DNA of 64,000 nucleotides, from the NCBI RefSeq assembly GCF_003012935.1, contig NZ_PUDR01000001.1:138182-202181 (forward strand). The letters are read 5' to 3'. Source of the stretch: Pannonibacter carbonis. Lineage in GTDB: Bacteria; Pseudomonadota; Alphaproteobacteria; Rhizobiales; Stappiaceae. Position 1 is the stretch's first letter; each line of letters begins with the position of its first letter. A program made the position numbers and the translations under genes. Shown piece after piece: positions 53,795-64,000 of this stretch. The notes beneath the pieces are model-generated. The model did no database searches, was not told where the DNA came from, and was given only the letters and a program-made list of their open reading frames with translations.

Positions 53795-56233
53795 ATGTCC
53801 GATTTCAGCGAAAGCCCCGAAGGCTTTGCCGCAACGCCCGCCGCAGCCCGGAAGACCCAGGTCGCGCCCGAGGTGGCCCTGCGCATCGCCCGGCGCATTG
53901 CCGAGGAAATCGCCTGCCAGCCGGCGCAGGTGAATGCAACGGTCCAGCTCCTCGATGAAGGCGCGACCGTTCCCTTCATCGCCCGCTACCGCAAGGAAGT
54001 CACCGGCGGGCTGGATGACACGCAGCTGCGCAAGCTCGAGGAGCGGCTGATCTATCTGCGCGAGATGGAAGACCGGCGCGGCGCGATCCTGAAATCCATC
54101 GAGGAACAGGGCAAGCTGACCGACGATCTGGCGCTCAAGATCGCCAAGGCCGACACCAAGGCCGTGCTGGAAGACCTCTATCTGCCGTTCAAGAAGAAGC
54201 GCCGGACCAAGGCCCAGATCGCCCGCGAGGCCGGACTGGAGCCGCTCGCCGATGCGCTGCTGGCCAATCCGATGCTGTCGCCGGAGAGTGAGGCCGTTGC
54301 CTTCGTCAGCGAGGAAAAGGGCGTTGCCGACGGCAAGGCCGCCCTTGATGGGGCCCGCCAGATCCTGATGGAGCGCTTTTCGGAAAACGCCGAACTGGTT
54401 GGCCGTCTGCGCGAGCATCTGGTTGCCAAGGGCGTCGTCACGTCCAAGGTGATCGACGGCCAGCAGGAAGCCGGCGCAAAGTTCGCCGACTATTTCGACT
54501 ACACCGAGACCTGGGCCAAGATCCCGAGCCACCGCGCGCTCGCCCTGTTCCGTGGCCGCAACGAAGGCGTGCTGGCGGTGGAGCTGACGGTGGACGCCGA
54601 TGTCACCGAGGGGCTGAAGCCGGCCGAGCGCATGGTCGCCCATGCTGCCGGCATTTCCGATCAGGGCCGCCCGGCCGACAAGTGGCTGATGGATGTCGCC
54701 CGCTGGACCTGGAAGGTGAAGCTCGCCCTGCATCTCGAACTCGACCTGATGGGCACCTTGCGCGACAAGGCCGAGGAGGAGGCGATCCAGGTCTTTGCCC
54801 GCAACCTCAAGGACTTGCTGCTGGCCGCTCCCGCCGGTGCCCGCGCCACGCTGGGTCTTGATCCCGGCATCCGCACCGGCGTGAAGGTTGCCGTCGTCGA
54901 TGCCACCGGCAAGCTGGTGGAGACGGCAACGGTCTATCCGTTCCAGCCGAGGAACGACGTGGCGGGCGCCCGGAACGCGCTGCTGGCGCTGATCGCCCGG
55001 CACAAGGTCGGGCTGATTGCCATCGGCAACGGCACCGCCAGCCGCGAGACCGACCGTCTTGCCGCCGAGGTGATTGCCGACATTCCGGTCGCCATGCGTC
55101 CGATCAAGGTCATCGTCAACGAGGCTGGCGCGTCGATCTACTCGGCCTCCGAACTTGCCTCGAAGGAAATGCCGGGCGTCGACGTGTCGCTGCGCGGTGC
55201 GGCCTCCATCGCCCGCCGCCTGCAGGATCCGCTGGCCGAGCTGGTGAAGATCGAGCCGAAGTCCATCGGTGTCGGCCAGTATCAGCATGACGTCAACCAG
55301 ACCAAGCTTGCCCGTGCGCTGGACGCGGTGGTGGAAGATGCGGTGAACGCCGTTGGCGTTGATCTCAACACCGCCTCGCCGGCCCTGCTCGCCCGCATCT
55401 CAGGCCTTGGCGAGGGTCTGGCGAAAGCCATCGTCGAGCATCGCGACACGATCGGCGGCTTCCGCAGCCGCAAGCAGCTGATGGATGTGCCGCGTCTTGG
55501 CGCGAAAGCCTTCGAGCTCTGCGCCGGCTTCCTGCGCATCCGCGATGGCGACAATCCGCTCGATGCCTCCTCCGTGCATCCGGAAGCCTATCCGCTTGCC
55601 GCCCGCATCGTGCAGGCCTGCGGCCGCGATGTGCGCCAGATCATGGGCGACAGCGCCTTCCTGAAGACGCTGAATGCGGCCCAGTTCACCGACGAGCGTT
55701 TCGGCCTGCCGACCGTGCGCGACATCATTGCCGAGCTGGAAAAGCCCGGCCGTGACCCGCGCCCGGAGTTCAAGACCGCGACGCTTCTGGACGGTGTCGA
55801 GGAGGTCTCGGACCTCAAGCCGGGCATGAAGCTGGAAGGCACGGTCACCAACGTCACCAACTTCGGTGCCTTTGTCGACATTGGCGTGCACCAGGACGGG
55901 CTCGTGCATGTGTCGCAGCTGGCCGACAAGTTTGTCGATGATCCGCACAAGGTGGTGAAGGCCGGTGACATCGTCTCCGTCACCGTGGTCGAGGTCGACG
56001 TAAAGCGCAAGCGCATCGCCCTGACGATGAAGAAGGCCGCCGACTATCAGGCCGGCCGCGAGCGGTCCGACACACGCGGTCCTGATCGCGATGGTCCGCG
56101 CGGCCCGCGTCCGGGCGGTGGTGGCGGTCCGCGTGGTGGCGGCAAGCCGGGCGGTGCGCCGGCCCCCAGCGGCGGCGGCAACAGCGCCATGGCCGCCGCC
56201 CTCGCCGCCGCCATGAACCGCGGCCGCAAGTAA
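53795..56233 (+). CDS. tex: Tex family transcription accessory protein
   Basis: An 812-residue RNA-binding protein linked to transcription and stress. The N-terminal Tex domain ([20 protein letters not shown]) is followed by a YqgF-like nuclease fold near residue 350 ([17 protein letters not shown]), helix-hairpin-helix motifs near 530 ([20 protein letters not shown]) and an S1 domain near 672-745 ([20 protein letters not shown]). The last 45 residues are a Gly/Arg/Pro-rich tail. ATG 53795 lies eight bases after GGAG; ATG 53768 is possible. It converges on fumC across a long inverted repeat. Confidence 0.97.
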   Translation: MSDFSESPEGFAATPAAARKTQVAPEVALRIARRIAEEIACQPAQVNATVQLLDEGATVPFIARYRKEVTGGLDDTQLRKLEERLIYLREMEDRRGAILKSIEEQGKLTDDLALKIAKADTKAVLEDLYLPFKKKRRTKAQIAREAGLEPLADALLANPMLSPESEAVAFVSEEKGVADGKAALDGARQILMERFSENAELVGRLREHLVAKGVVTSKVIDGQQEAGAKFADYFDYTETWAKIPSHRALALFRGRNEGVLAVELTVDADVTEGLKPAERMVAHAAGISDQGRPADKWLMDVARWTWKVKLALHLELDLMGTLRDKAEEEAIQVFARNLKDLLLAAPAGARATLGLDPGIRTGVKVAVVDATGKLVETATVYPFQPRNDVAGARNALLALIARHKVGLIAIGNGTASRETDRLAAEVIADIPVAMRPIKVIVNEAGASIYSASELASKEMPGVDVSLRGAASIARRLQDPLAELVKIEPKSIGVGQYQHDVNQTKLARALDAVVEDAVNAVGVDLNTASPALLARISGLGEGLAKAIVEHRDTIGGFRSRKQLMDVPRLGAKAFELCAGFLRIRDGDNPLDASSVHPEAYPLAARIVQACGRDVRQIMGDSAFLKTLNAAQFTDERFGLPTVRDIIAELEKPGRDPRPEFKTATLLDGVEEVSDLKPGMKLEGTVTNVTNFGAFVDIGVHQDGLVHVSQLADKFVDDPHKVVKAGDIVSVTVVEVDVKRKRIALTMKKAADYQAGRERSDTRGPDRDGPRGPRPGGGGGPRGGGKPGGAPAPSGGGNSAMAAALAAAMNRGRK

Positions 56234-56327
56234 GATCACACCGAGAGGATAAAGGGCGGCGCCTCGCGCCGCTCTTGTTTGTTGTAGGACGAACTCACGA
56301 GCATAACGCTGTGCCTGGCCGGTTTCG

Positions 56328-56505
56328 CAGGCGCCCCTCTCCCCCCCTTGAGGGGGAGATGCCCCCGGGAGGGGGCAGAGGGGGGTAAAACCTGTCCAGA
56401 CGGCATTGCGCCGTATTTGTCGAGATGCAGATACCCCCCCTCTGTCTGCTGGCGCAGACATCTCCCCCTCAAGGGGGGAGAGGGGCGCCTCGTTCGGGGG
56501 GCAGG
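56328..56505. repeat. Long GC-rich inverted repeat between tex and fumC
   Basis: GGCGCCCCTCTCCCCC and TTGAGGGGGAGATG (about 56332-56361) are mirrored by CATCTCCCCCTCAAGG and GGAGAGGGGCGCC (about 56458-56490). The inner parts CAGAGGGGGGT and ACCCCCCCTCTG also pair. The whole could form a stem of some 60 bases at the convergent gene ends. It fills most of the 56234-56558 gap; nothing else is seen. Confidence 0.75.
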
Positions 56506-56558
56506 CGATCGAACGCATTCGAGCGAAAGCGATACCGGGCAAATTGCCAACGGTGGCG

Positions 56559-57944
<1,386 letters not shown>

Positions 57945-58072
57945 GTCGGCTCCTTGCGGGAATCGGGCACTCCTGCCCTCAGGTTGATCGCGTCCGCCGA
58001 CACTCCTGCACGGTCAGGCAGAAAGGGCAAGGTAGGTTAGAGACAGATCCCCCCTCCGCCATCCTCCCCCGG

Positions 58073-58676
58073 TCGTCATCCCCGCGAAGGCGGGGATCCA
58101 GTAGCCCCGGTAGATGTTGGGAGTTTCAGCCGAAAGCCCCTCGGTTACTGGGCTCCTGCCTGCGCAGGAGCGACGAGGGGAGAGGCTCAGGCTGCTTTGC
58201 CGCGCCGCGAGCCGTCGCCGCTCCGCCGTCCTCCCCACGGTCGTCATCCCCGCGAAGGCGGGGATCCAGTAGCCCCGGTGGACGTTGAGAGTTTCAGGCT
58301 TTGATGCCTCGGTTACTGGGCTCCTGCCTGCGCAGGAGCGACGAAGGAAGGGCCTGGCTGCTTTGCCGCGCCGCGAGCCGTTCCCGCTCCGCCATCCTCC
58401 CCCGGTCGTCATCCCCGCGAAGGCGGGGATCCAGTAGCCCCGGTGGACGTTGAGAGTTTCAGGCTTTGATGCCTCGGTTACTGGGCTCCTGCCTTCGCAG
58501 GAGCGACGTGGGGAGAGGCTCAGGCTGCTTTACCGCGCCGCGAGCTGTCCCCGCTCCGCCATTCTCCCCACGGTCGTCATCCCCGCGAAGGCGGGATCCA
58601 GTAGTCCCGGTGGATGTTGGGTGTTTCAGCCGAGGCCGTCCCGGTTACTGGGCTCCTGCCTGCGCAGGAGCGACGA
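58073..58676. repeat. Second array of four REPIN-like elements, opposite orientation
   Basis: Copies at 58073-58176, 58241-58344, 58406-58508 and 58574-58676 repeat about every 166 bases and use the same two REP halves as the array at 52187-52892, in reverse order. The spacer (CAGGCTGCTTTGCCGCGCC and the following CTCCGCC block) differs from that of the first array. The last copy has lost one G in GCGGGATCC, which weakens its hairpin. The array fills the 57945-58700 gap; no gene is supported there. Confidence 0.9.
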
Positions 58677-58700
58677 AGGGGAGGAGTTCGTGACTGAGTA

Positions 58701-59513
58701 TCAACGCGGTTCGGGGATCAGTTTGCCGGAGTAGACGACGGGGCCGGTCGGGTCGCCGTTGGGGGAGCCGCCCTTGGGTTCGAGGGTGATGGCGATGGCG
58801 GCATCGGTGCGGCCATAGTCGGCATCGCGGACCGGCAGATGCGTGATATCCGCGCTGTCGGCCAGCACGCCGAGAGATAGCGGCGGACGGCTGCCATCAC
58901 CGGCGAGATACCAGACTTCAAGGCTGCGGTCGGCCGGTTGCTCGGCGCCGAGATCCCGCAGCGACACGATCCCGGTCTCGATATCGACGCTGACGACAAT
59001 CGCTGGCTGCGCGCCGTCGCGGTTGACGACGGCAAGATACTTCTGCCCGGCCACGACAGGTTCCGTCTCTGGCAGCGGGGCCAGCAGCAGGGCCGCAAGG
59101 CTGGCGGCCAGCGCGGTGCTGGTGGCGGCAGCGGCAAGCGCGGCCGCGCGCCAGCGGTTCAGGCGGCGCAGGAGAAGGTCCGACGCCGGTGACATCGATG
59201 CAGCGGCCAGAACCGGCGCAGAGGCGGTCTCGTTCTGTCTTTCGATCTGGCCTGCTATCTGGGCCTCGATGCGGGCAAAGAGATCGGCCGGCGGGGCGAC
59301 GGGTGGCACGCTGTCGTCCAGCGGAGCAAGGCGCCGGCGCCAGTCCGCGACCAGCCGGGCGAAGTCCGGATCGGTTTCCAGCCGCAGGTCGGCGTCGCGG
59401 CGCTCACGCTCAGACAGGCTGCCCAGCACGAATTCACCGGCCAGAGCGTCAAGCTCGAGCCGGTCATCGGGGCCGGTGGGGGCAGGTCCTGGCGGTGTGG
59501 AGCGTCCTGTCAT
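58701..59513 (-). CDS. Anti-sigma factor, RskA-like
   Basis: A 270-residue membrane protein. The N-terminal part (about 15-85) is a zinc-free anti-sigma domain (ELDALAGEFVLGSLSERERRDADLR, WRRRLAPLDDSVPP). One transmembrane segment lies near 120-145 (AAALAAAATSTALAASLAALLL). The periplasmic part has LEVWYLAGDGSRPPLSLGVL and LEPKGGSPNGDPTGPVVYSGKL, the RskA domain pattern. ATG 59513 overlaps the sigma-factor stop by ATGA. It should hold the ECF sigma factor at the membrane until a periplasmic signal triggers its proteolysis. Confidence 0.92.
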   Translation of the reverse strand: MTGRSTPPGPAPTGPDDRLELDALAGEFVLGSLSERERRDADLRLETDPDFARLVADWRRRLAPLDDSVPPVAPPADLFARIEAQIAGQIERQNETASAPVLAAASMSPASDLLLRRLNRWRAAALAAAATSTALAASLAALLLAPLPETEPVVAGQKYLAVVNRDGAQPAIVVSVDIETGIVSLRDLGAEQPADRSLEVWYLAGDGSRPPLSLGVLADSADITHLPVRDADYGRTDAAIAITLEPKGGSPNGDPTGPVVYSGKLIPEPR

Positions 59514-60139
59514 TCGCGGTCCATGCAATCCTTCAACCGCATCAGGCCGCGGCGGAGCCATGTCTTGATCGTGGCCTCGGGCTTGTCATATCGCACGGCC
59601 AGTTCCTCGCGGGAATAGCCTTCGCAATAGGCAAGAACGACGCAATCGCGCTGGATATCCTCCAGTTCACCGAGACAGACGCGCAAGGTGCTGCGGTCGG
59701 CATGCCCCATGAGCCCGGCGGCCGGATCGGCAATCGCCTCCAGTTCGCCCTCCTCCTGCACAACCTCCAGCGACTGCACCCGCCCACGGCGGATCTGGTC
59801 GATGGCGGCATTGCGCGCGATGGCAGCGAGCCAGGTGATCGGGCGGCCGCTTGCCGGGTCGTAGCGGGCAGCGTTCTGCCAGACCTTCACATAGGCTTCC
59901 TGCAGCACCTCCTGCGCCTTGTCCCTGTCCCTGCAGATACGCAGGACCACGCCGAAAAGTTTCGCCGAGGTTGCATCATAAAGCGCACGGAAGGCCGACC
60001 GATCACCCCGCGCCGTCGCGCTGATCAGCGGCGCGAGGTCGAAGGCCATCTCGGCGGCAAGAGTGTCGGCAACGTCCGGCACAGGATCTCCCCGTTCCTG
60101 CAGGGCGCGTTGCCGGAGGGCAAGGCCAGGTCGGTTCAT
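59510..60139 (-). CDS. ECF sigma factor (RskA-partnered, SigK-like)
   Basis: A 209-residue group IV sigma factor. Region 2 reads RSAFRALYDATSAKLFGVVLRI, AQEVLQEAYVKVW and ITWLAAIARNAAIDQIRRGR; region 4 reads QRDCVVLAYCEGYSREELA and KPEATIKTWLRRGLMRLKDCM. It is coupled to its anti-sigma gene by a four-base overlap. The start at 60139 has no strong SD; an internal ATG 60049 would lose part of a non-conserved N-terminus. The longer frame to 60289 overlaps the upstream AraC gene. Its regulon may include the FAS1 gene at 52983-53555, by analogy to SigK. Confidence 0.92.
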   Translation of the reverse strand: MNRPGLALRQRALQERGDPVPDVADTLAAEMAFDLAPLISATARGDRSAFRALYDATSAKLFGVVLRICRDRDKAQEVLQEAYVKVWQNAARYDPASGRPITWLAAIARNAAIDQIRRGRVQSLEVVQEEGELEAIADPAAGLMGHADRSTLRVCLGELEDIQRDCVVLAYCEGYSREELAVRYDKPEATIKTWLRRGLMRLKDCMDRE

Positions 60140-60170
60140 GGAGAAGATACGGCAACCGGCGGAGGGTGGA

Positions 60171-61130
60171 TCAGCCGGATGCTGGCATGGGCGAAGGCGC
60201 AACGGCGGCATGACGGCGCACATGTCCCGCCGACTGGGAAAACTGGCGCTGGAACGCGCGCGAAAAGGCGGCCTCGGACCTGTAGCCAACGCGGGCGGCC
60301 ACCTCCGCCACCGTTTCCCCCCGGGTCAGATGCGACCAGGCCAGCTGCATGCGCCACCAGCCCAAATACTGCAACGGCGTCCAGCCACTGCTGGCCCGGA
60401 AGGCATCGGCATAAGACGTGCGGGACATGCCGGAGAGCCGCGCCAGCTCGACAAGCGTCCAGTCATGCGCCGGCTGCGCCTGCATGGCGCTGACAGACCG
60501 TGCCAGACGCGGGTTTGCGTAGAGCGACAGGACACCGGCCCCGCCCGGCGCGGTCGCGATGTAGTGGCGCAGCGCATAGGCGAAGAGCAGCTCCGACAGC
60601 TTGTCCAGAATCGCGCCCGACGCGATCCCGCCGTTCATGTTTTCGCCGATGATGATGTCCAGGAGGGAGCGCAGCCAGAAATTGGCCGGATCGAAGCGGA
60701 CAATGAACATCTCCGGCAGAGCATCGAGAACATGGTGGCTAGCCCGATGCGCAAACCGGAACTCGCCACAGAGGAGCCCAGTCCCCTCTACCTCGCGGCC
60801 GAGCCGGAAGTCGACAATCCGCTGCGGGCCCTCCTGCGGCACGGCCGGCACCATGCTGTGCGGCAGCTCGCGCGGAAAGATGACCAGATCCCCCGCCCCC
60901 AACGCGCCATGAAACACGCCCGGAACATCCAGGATGAAACTGCCGGTGGTGGCAACGTGGAAGCAGGTGACCCCGACCAGACGCTCTGTCAGCCGCCAGT
61001 TGCCGCAGACCTTGGCGTTGAAATAGACATGCGCCTCAACGTCCAGCAACCGGAGAACCGCAGATAGTCCGCATTGATCGGACGATTGAGCATTAATCTC
61101 GAACTCTGAAGCATTCATAGTCCGATACAT
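60171..61130 (-). CDS. AraC-family transcriptional regulator with cupin sensor domain
   Basis: A 319-residue regulator. The N-terminal 190 residues form a cupin-type (cupin_6) sensor (HVYFNAKVCGNWRL, GDLVIFPRELPHSM, DPANFWLRSLLDII). The C-terminal 100 residues have two helix-turn-helix motifs: WTLVELARLSGMSRTSYADAFR and TVAEVAARVGYRSEAAFSRAFQ. It is divergent from the AhpD-hydrolase-aldehyde dehydrogenase operon, 56 bases away, and is its likely regulator. CTGACCC (61142-61148) and GGGTCAG (61178-61184) form an inverted repeat in the shared gap. The start may be 61130 or ATG 61118. Confidence 0.92.
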   Translation of the reverse strand: MYRTMNASEFEINAQSSDQCGLSAVLRLLDVEAHVYFNAKVCGNWRLTERLVGVTCFHVATTGSFILDVPGVFHGALGAGDLVIFPRELPHSMVPAVPQEGPQRIVDFRLGREVEGTGLLCGEFRFAHRASHHVLDALPEMFIVRFDPANFWLRSLLDIIIGENMNGGIASGAILDKLSELLFAYALRHYIATAPGGAGVLSLYANPRLARSVSAMQAQPAHDWTLVELARLSGMSRTSYADAFRASSGWTPLQYLGWWRMQLAWSHLTRGETVAEVAARVGYRSEAAFSRAFQRQFSQSAGHVRRHAAVAPSPMPASG

Positions 61131-61186
61131 TAGCTCTAATCCTGACCCAGCGCAACCAAGGCGCAGACAGTCCGAAAGGGTCAGAC

Positions 61187-61726
61187 ATGACGGAATTCAC
61201 CAGCTACACAGCGGCAACCGCAACCGGCAAGGCCAAGACGCTGCTGGAAGGCATCCAGAAGGCCTATGGCTTCGTCCCGAACCTGTTTGCCTACATGGCC
61301 GAGGCTCCCGAGACCATCGAGGCCTATCTCGCGCTGAACGACCTGATCAGCAAGACCAGCCTGACACCGGCGCAACAGCAGATCGCCCTCCTGGCGGCCA
61401 GCACCGAGAACGACTGCGATTTCTGCAAGGTGGCGCATCAGGCCCTGGGCAAGGCAAAGGGCGCGTGCCCGAAGACACTGGCGGCCATTGTCGCTGGCAC
61501 GCCCATCGAGAATGCCAGCGACAGCGCGCTCGCAGCCTTCACGAGGGAGATGGTGCGCGCGCGCGGAAGAGCCAGCGAAGCTGCCATCGGCCAGTTCCTC
61601 GCGGCCGGTTTTACCCGTCAGCAGATCTTTGAAGTGGTGCTGATCCTCTCAATCAAGACGCTGTCGAACTACAGCAACCACCTGACCCACCCGGAAGCAA
61701 ATCCGGAATTCCTCAAGATGCTCTGA
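61187..61726 (+). CDS. AhpD-like carboxymuconolactone decarboxylase family protein
   Basis: A 179-residue protein with one CMD domain. The redox motif NDCDFCKVAHQAL (Cys-X-X-Cys plus His, about residues 85-97) is the AhpD-type active site, so a peroxidase or thiol-redox role is more likely than decarboxylation. An early LLEGIQKAYGFVPNLFAYMA and a late FEVVLILSIKTLSNYSNHL are standard for the family. AAGGG lies seven bases before the ATG. It leads a three-gene plus-strand operon divergent from the AraC regulator. Confidence 0.92.
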   Translation: MTEFTSYTAATATGKAKTLLEGIQKAYGFVPNLFAYMAEAPETIEAYLALNDLISKTSLTPAQQQIALLAASTENDCDFCKVAHQALGKAKGACPKTLAAIVAGTPIENASDSALAAFTREMVRARGRASEAAIGQFLAAGFTRQQIFEVVLILSIKTLSNYSNHLTHPEANPEFLKML

Positions 61727-61798
61727 GGCAACAGGGACCGGCCCGGGCTGAACCCGGGCCGGCCAGCACAAGCGCAACGCTCAATGGGAGGAGCACGC

Positions 61799-62566
61799 AT
61801 GACCATCCATCACCATACCCTCGGCAGTGGACCGCAGAAGATCATAGCCCTGCACGGCTGGCTCAGCGATCATCAGGTCTATGAGCCGGCGTTCCGGCAT
61901 TTTGATCAGGACCGCTTCACGGTCGCCTTTGCCGACTGGCGCGGCTATGGCCGCTCGCGCGGGATGAACGCCGACTATACAAGCGATCAGATGGCCGACG
62001 ACGTGGCGGCGCTGGCCGGGAAACTGGGGTGGCAGCGCTGCCATCTGGTTGACCATTCGATGGGAGGAACTGCCGTCCTGAAGACGGCGCTGCGGCACCC
62101 TGAGCTGGTGGCGTGCGGCATTGCGGTTACGCCTGTTCCTGCCAGTGGTCACGCCCTGGACGAAGGCACGCGGCGGTTCTTTGAACAGGCGGCGGAAGAC
62201 GACACGGCTTTGGCCGAGATCTTCAACGCGCTGACCGGCCAGCGGCACAGCCGTAATTTTCTCGCCGGCATGGTCGCAGCGACCCGGGAATCTACGGGCG
62301 CAAGCACCCTGCTTGGATATCTCGACACCTGGACGCTGTCGGATTTTGGCGACGAGTTGAGTGGGCTGGACACGCCCTTCCTTGTCATCACGGGCCAGCA
62401 CGACGGCGCGCTCGACCTGGAAACAATCCGGGAGCCGATGTCGCGGCAGCTGAAGCGGGTGCAGTTCGAGACGATTGCCTCGGCCGGTCATTATCCGATG
62501 GTGGAGACACCGGTCGAGCTCGTCGATCGCATCGAGGCCTTCATCGCGGCGGTGGCGGGACGATGA
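61799..62566 (+). CDS. Alpha/beta hydrolase
   Basis: A 255-residue alpha/beta-hydrolase. It has the oxyanion loop LHGWLSDHQVY, FADWRGYGRSRG, nucleophile elbow VDHSMGGTAVL (Ser near 89), acid region VITGQHDGALD and catalytic His in SAGHYPMVETP. The elbow reads Asp-His-Ser-Met-Gly where most members have Gly-His-Ser, a notable change two residues before the nucleophile. ATG 61799 lies six bases after GGGAGGA. Its stop overlaps the next start by ATGA. The substrate is unknown; an ester or lactone whose product is oxidised by the following dehydrogenase is plausible. Confidence 0.88.
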   Translation: MTIHHHTLGSGPQKIIALHGWLSDHQVYEPAFRHFDQDRFTVAFADWRGYGRSRGMNADYTSDQMADDVAALAGKLGWQRCHLVDHSMGGTAVLKTALRHPELVACGIAVTPVPASGHALDEGTRRFFEQAAEDDTALAEIFNALTGQRHSRNFLAGMVAATRESTGASTLLGYLDTWTLSDFGDELSGLDTPFLVITGQHDGALDLETIREPMSRQLKRVQFETIASAGHYPMVETPVELVDRIEAFIAAVAGR

Positions 62567-64000
62567 GGACGGAACCGGTCATGACCCTGTGGGAGGCTGG
62601 CGCTGGCCAGCCTCTCGACGACCCGTCGCTGCTGCGCACCGATGGACTGATCGGCGGACGCTGGACCGCCGGCAAGGTACGCCATGACATCAGCAATCCG
62701 GCAACGGGTGAGCCCTTGGCCAAGGTCGCAAACCTGGACGAGGGAGATGTCGAGGCTGCGATCTCAGCGGCGGCTTCGGCATTCCCAAGGTGGCGCGCCA
62801 CATCGGCCCGGCAGCGCTCGCGTTTGTTGATGGAGTGGTATCACCTGATCAGGCGGCACGAAGACGATCTCGCCCGGATCCTGACGGCGGAACAGGGCAA
62901 GCCGCTGGGTGAAAGCCTGTCCGAGGTGCGCTACGGCGCTAGTTATGTCGAATGGTTTGCCGAAGAAGCGCGCAGGCTCAACGGTGAGATCGTTCCGGTG
63001 GAAGACACGGCAACCCGCGCGCTGGTGTTGCGGCAGCCGGTCGGCGTCTGCGCCGCGATCACCCCCTGGAATTTTCCGCTCGCGATGGTCACCCGCAAGG
63101 TCGCCCCGGCGCTCGCCGCGGGATGTCCGGTGGTGCTCAAACCCTCGGAACAGACGCCGCTGACCGCGCTGGCCCTTGCCGAGCTCACGGTGCGTGCGGG
63201 GATTCCTGACGGGGTGATCAACGTCGTTCCGGCCGCGCGCGACAGGGCTGCAGAAATCGGAGCGGCCTTGTGCGCCAGTCCGGTTATCCGGCATCTGTCC
63301 TTCACCGGGTCAACGGACATTGGCCGTCTGCTGATGCGCCAGTCGGCTACGACGGTGAAACGCCTGAGCCTGGAACTGGGGGGCAATGCCCCCTTTCTGG
63401 TCTTCGATGATGCCGACCTGGACAGCGCTGTCGAAGGCGCAATCGCGAGCAAGTTCCGCAATGCCGGCCAGACCTGCGTCTGTGCAAACCGGTTTCTGGT
63501 TCAGGACGGCATTCACGACGCGTTCGTCAGCCGCCTGACCGAGCGGGCGGCGAGCCTTCGCTGCGGCAATGGTATCGAGCGGGACGTGCAGATCGGCCCG
63601 TTGATCGACGAGCGGGCACTGCGCCGCATGGAAACGGTCGTGACCGATGCGCTCAGTCATGGGGCAATGCTTGAGACTGGTGGACAGCGGATCGGGCAAC
63701 GGCACTTTGCGCCGACAGTGCTGTCCAAAGCCAGCCACGCGATGCGCTGTGCGCAGGAAGAGATTTTTGGACCGATTGCACCGGTGTTCCGCTTCCGCAC
63801 CGAAGAGGATGCGATCCTCGCCGCCAACGCGAGCGAGGCCGGGCTCGCCGCTTATGTCTTCACGCGTGACATGGGCCGGCTGATCCGGGTCAGCGAGGCG
63901 CTCGAGTGCGGCATGGTCGGAGCCAACACCGGGCGGATATCGAATGCAGAACTGCCATTTGGCGGCGTGAAGCAATCCGGTCTCGGCCGGGAAGGCTCAC
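62563..64000 (+). CDS. NAD(P)-dependent aldehyde dehydrogenase, succinate-semialdehyde type (3' end missing)
   Basis: The first 479 codons of an aldehyde dehydrogenase, cut by the window end a few residues before its C-terminus. It shows VGVCAAITPWNFPLAMVTRK, KPSEQTPLTALALAE, the coenzyme loop SFTGSTDIGRLL, LELGGNAPFLVFDDAD with the general-base Glu, NAGQTCVCANR with the catalytic Cys, EEIFGPIAPVFRF, and late PFGGVKQSGLGREG. It resembles GabD-type succinate-semialdehyde dehydrogenases. ATG 62563 overlaps the hydrolase stop; ATG 62581 is an internal alternative. It is the third gene of the operon, and more genes may follow. Confidence 0.93.
   Translation, partial: MRTEPVMTLWEAGAGQPLDDPSLLRTDGLIGGRWTAGKVRHDISNPATGEPLAKVANLDEGDVEAAISAAASAFPRWRATSARQRSRLLMEWYHLIRRHEDDLARILTAEQGKPLGESLSEVRYGASYVEWFAEEARRLNGEIVPVEDTATRALVLRQPVGVCAAITPWNFPLAMVTRKVAPALAAGCPVVLKPSEQTPLTALALAELTVRAGIPDGVINVVPAARDRAAEIGAALCASPVIRHLSFTGSTDIGRLLMRQSATTVKRLSLELGGNAPFLVFDDADLDSAVEGAIASKFRNAGQTCVCANRFLVQDGIHDAFVSRLTERAASLRCGNGIERDVQIGPLIDERALRRMETVVTDALSHGAMLETGGQRIGQRHFAPTVLSKASHAMRCAQEEIFGPIAPVFRFRTEEDAILAANASEAGLAAYVFTRDMGRLIRVSEALECGMVGANTGRISNAELPFGGVKQSGLGREGS

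Noticed and set aside
53600-55288. 562-codon minus-strand frame opposite tex
   Set aside because: Shadow of tex; the composition is Gly/Arg/Leu-rich with no motif.

Overview
The window is a high-GC, gene-dense alphaproteobacterial chromosome segment. The RpiR-type IolR, the FrcBCA-like inositol transporter, the glpSTPQUV-type glycerol transporter, the IolC-DUF2090 fusion and the AmiCR-linked transport genes all point to Hyphomicrobiales (rhizobial order). A Stappiaceae-like genome (Stappia, Pannonibacter, Roseibium type) is my best guess; this is inferred from gene content, not proven. Most of the content is catabolic and transport operons. I see no phage, plasmid, insertion sequence, CRISPR array, tRNA or rRNA.

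Layout. (1) 1-5617: an amide/nitrogen regulon on the minus strand, with an NCS1 permease, a MetX-like alpha/beta hydrolase, the amide sensor AmiC, the ANTAR antiterminator AmiR and the start of an amide/urea ABC binding protein. The leaders of the permease and of the binding protein both look like AmiR-type attenuators. (2) 5802-9329: a TAXI-TRAP transporter with its DUF1850 partner. (3) 9352-21372: a complete-looking myo-inositol locus (iolB, iolE, iolD, iolC fusion, iolG, ABC transporter, RpiR-type iolR and a second Gfo/Idh dehydrogenase) with two GGAA-N6-TTCC-type operators. (4) 21434-24708: a cobalamin riboswitch ahead of a DUF1636-like gene, then a SulP transporter with a double-UspA protein. 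(5) 25321-35668: the glycerol regulon glpD-S-T-P-Q-U-V-K with divergent glpR and paired inverted-repeat operators. (6) 35773-37145: rpe-gph. (7) 37173-38384: a stand-alone AztD-like zinc chaperone with a Zur-like box.

(8) 38526-44721: an unusual cluster with an ABC transporter of the 2-aminoethylphosphonate/Fbp type split over two convergent units, an orphan PhnM-like amidohydrolase and a TIM-barrel isomerase. A well-formed triple Pho box lies upstream of the binding protein, and the rest of the C-P lyase is absent. This is the best candidate for an undescribed pathway. (9) 44750-47870: a hydroxyacid dehydrogenase and an MHYT-GGDEF-EAL protein. (10) 47973-51978: a Mn/Zn ABC transporter, one permease of which carries a C-terminal regulator-like extension, with a Fur/Mur-like operator upstream.

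(11) 52187-60139: two arrays of REPIN-like elements flank a fasciclin-domain protein, tex and fumC; beyond them lies an ECF sigma/anti-sigma pair. (12) 60171-64000: an AraC regulator divergent from an AhpD-like protein, an alpha/beta hydrolase and an aldehyde dehydrogenase cut by the window end. Long open frames antisense to these genes are products of GC-rich codon use and are left out.
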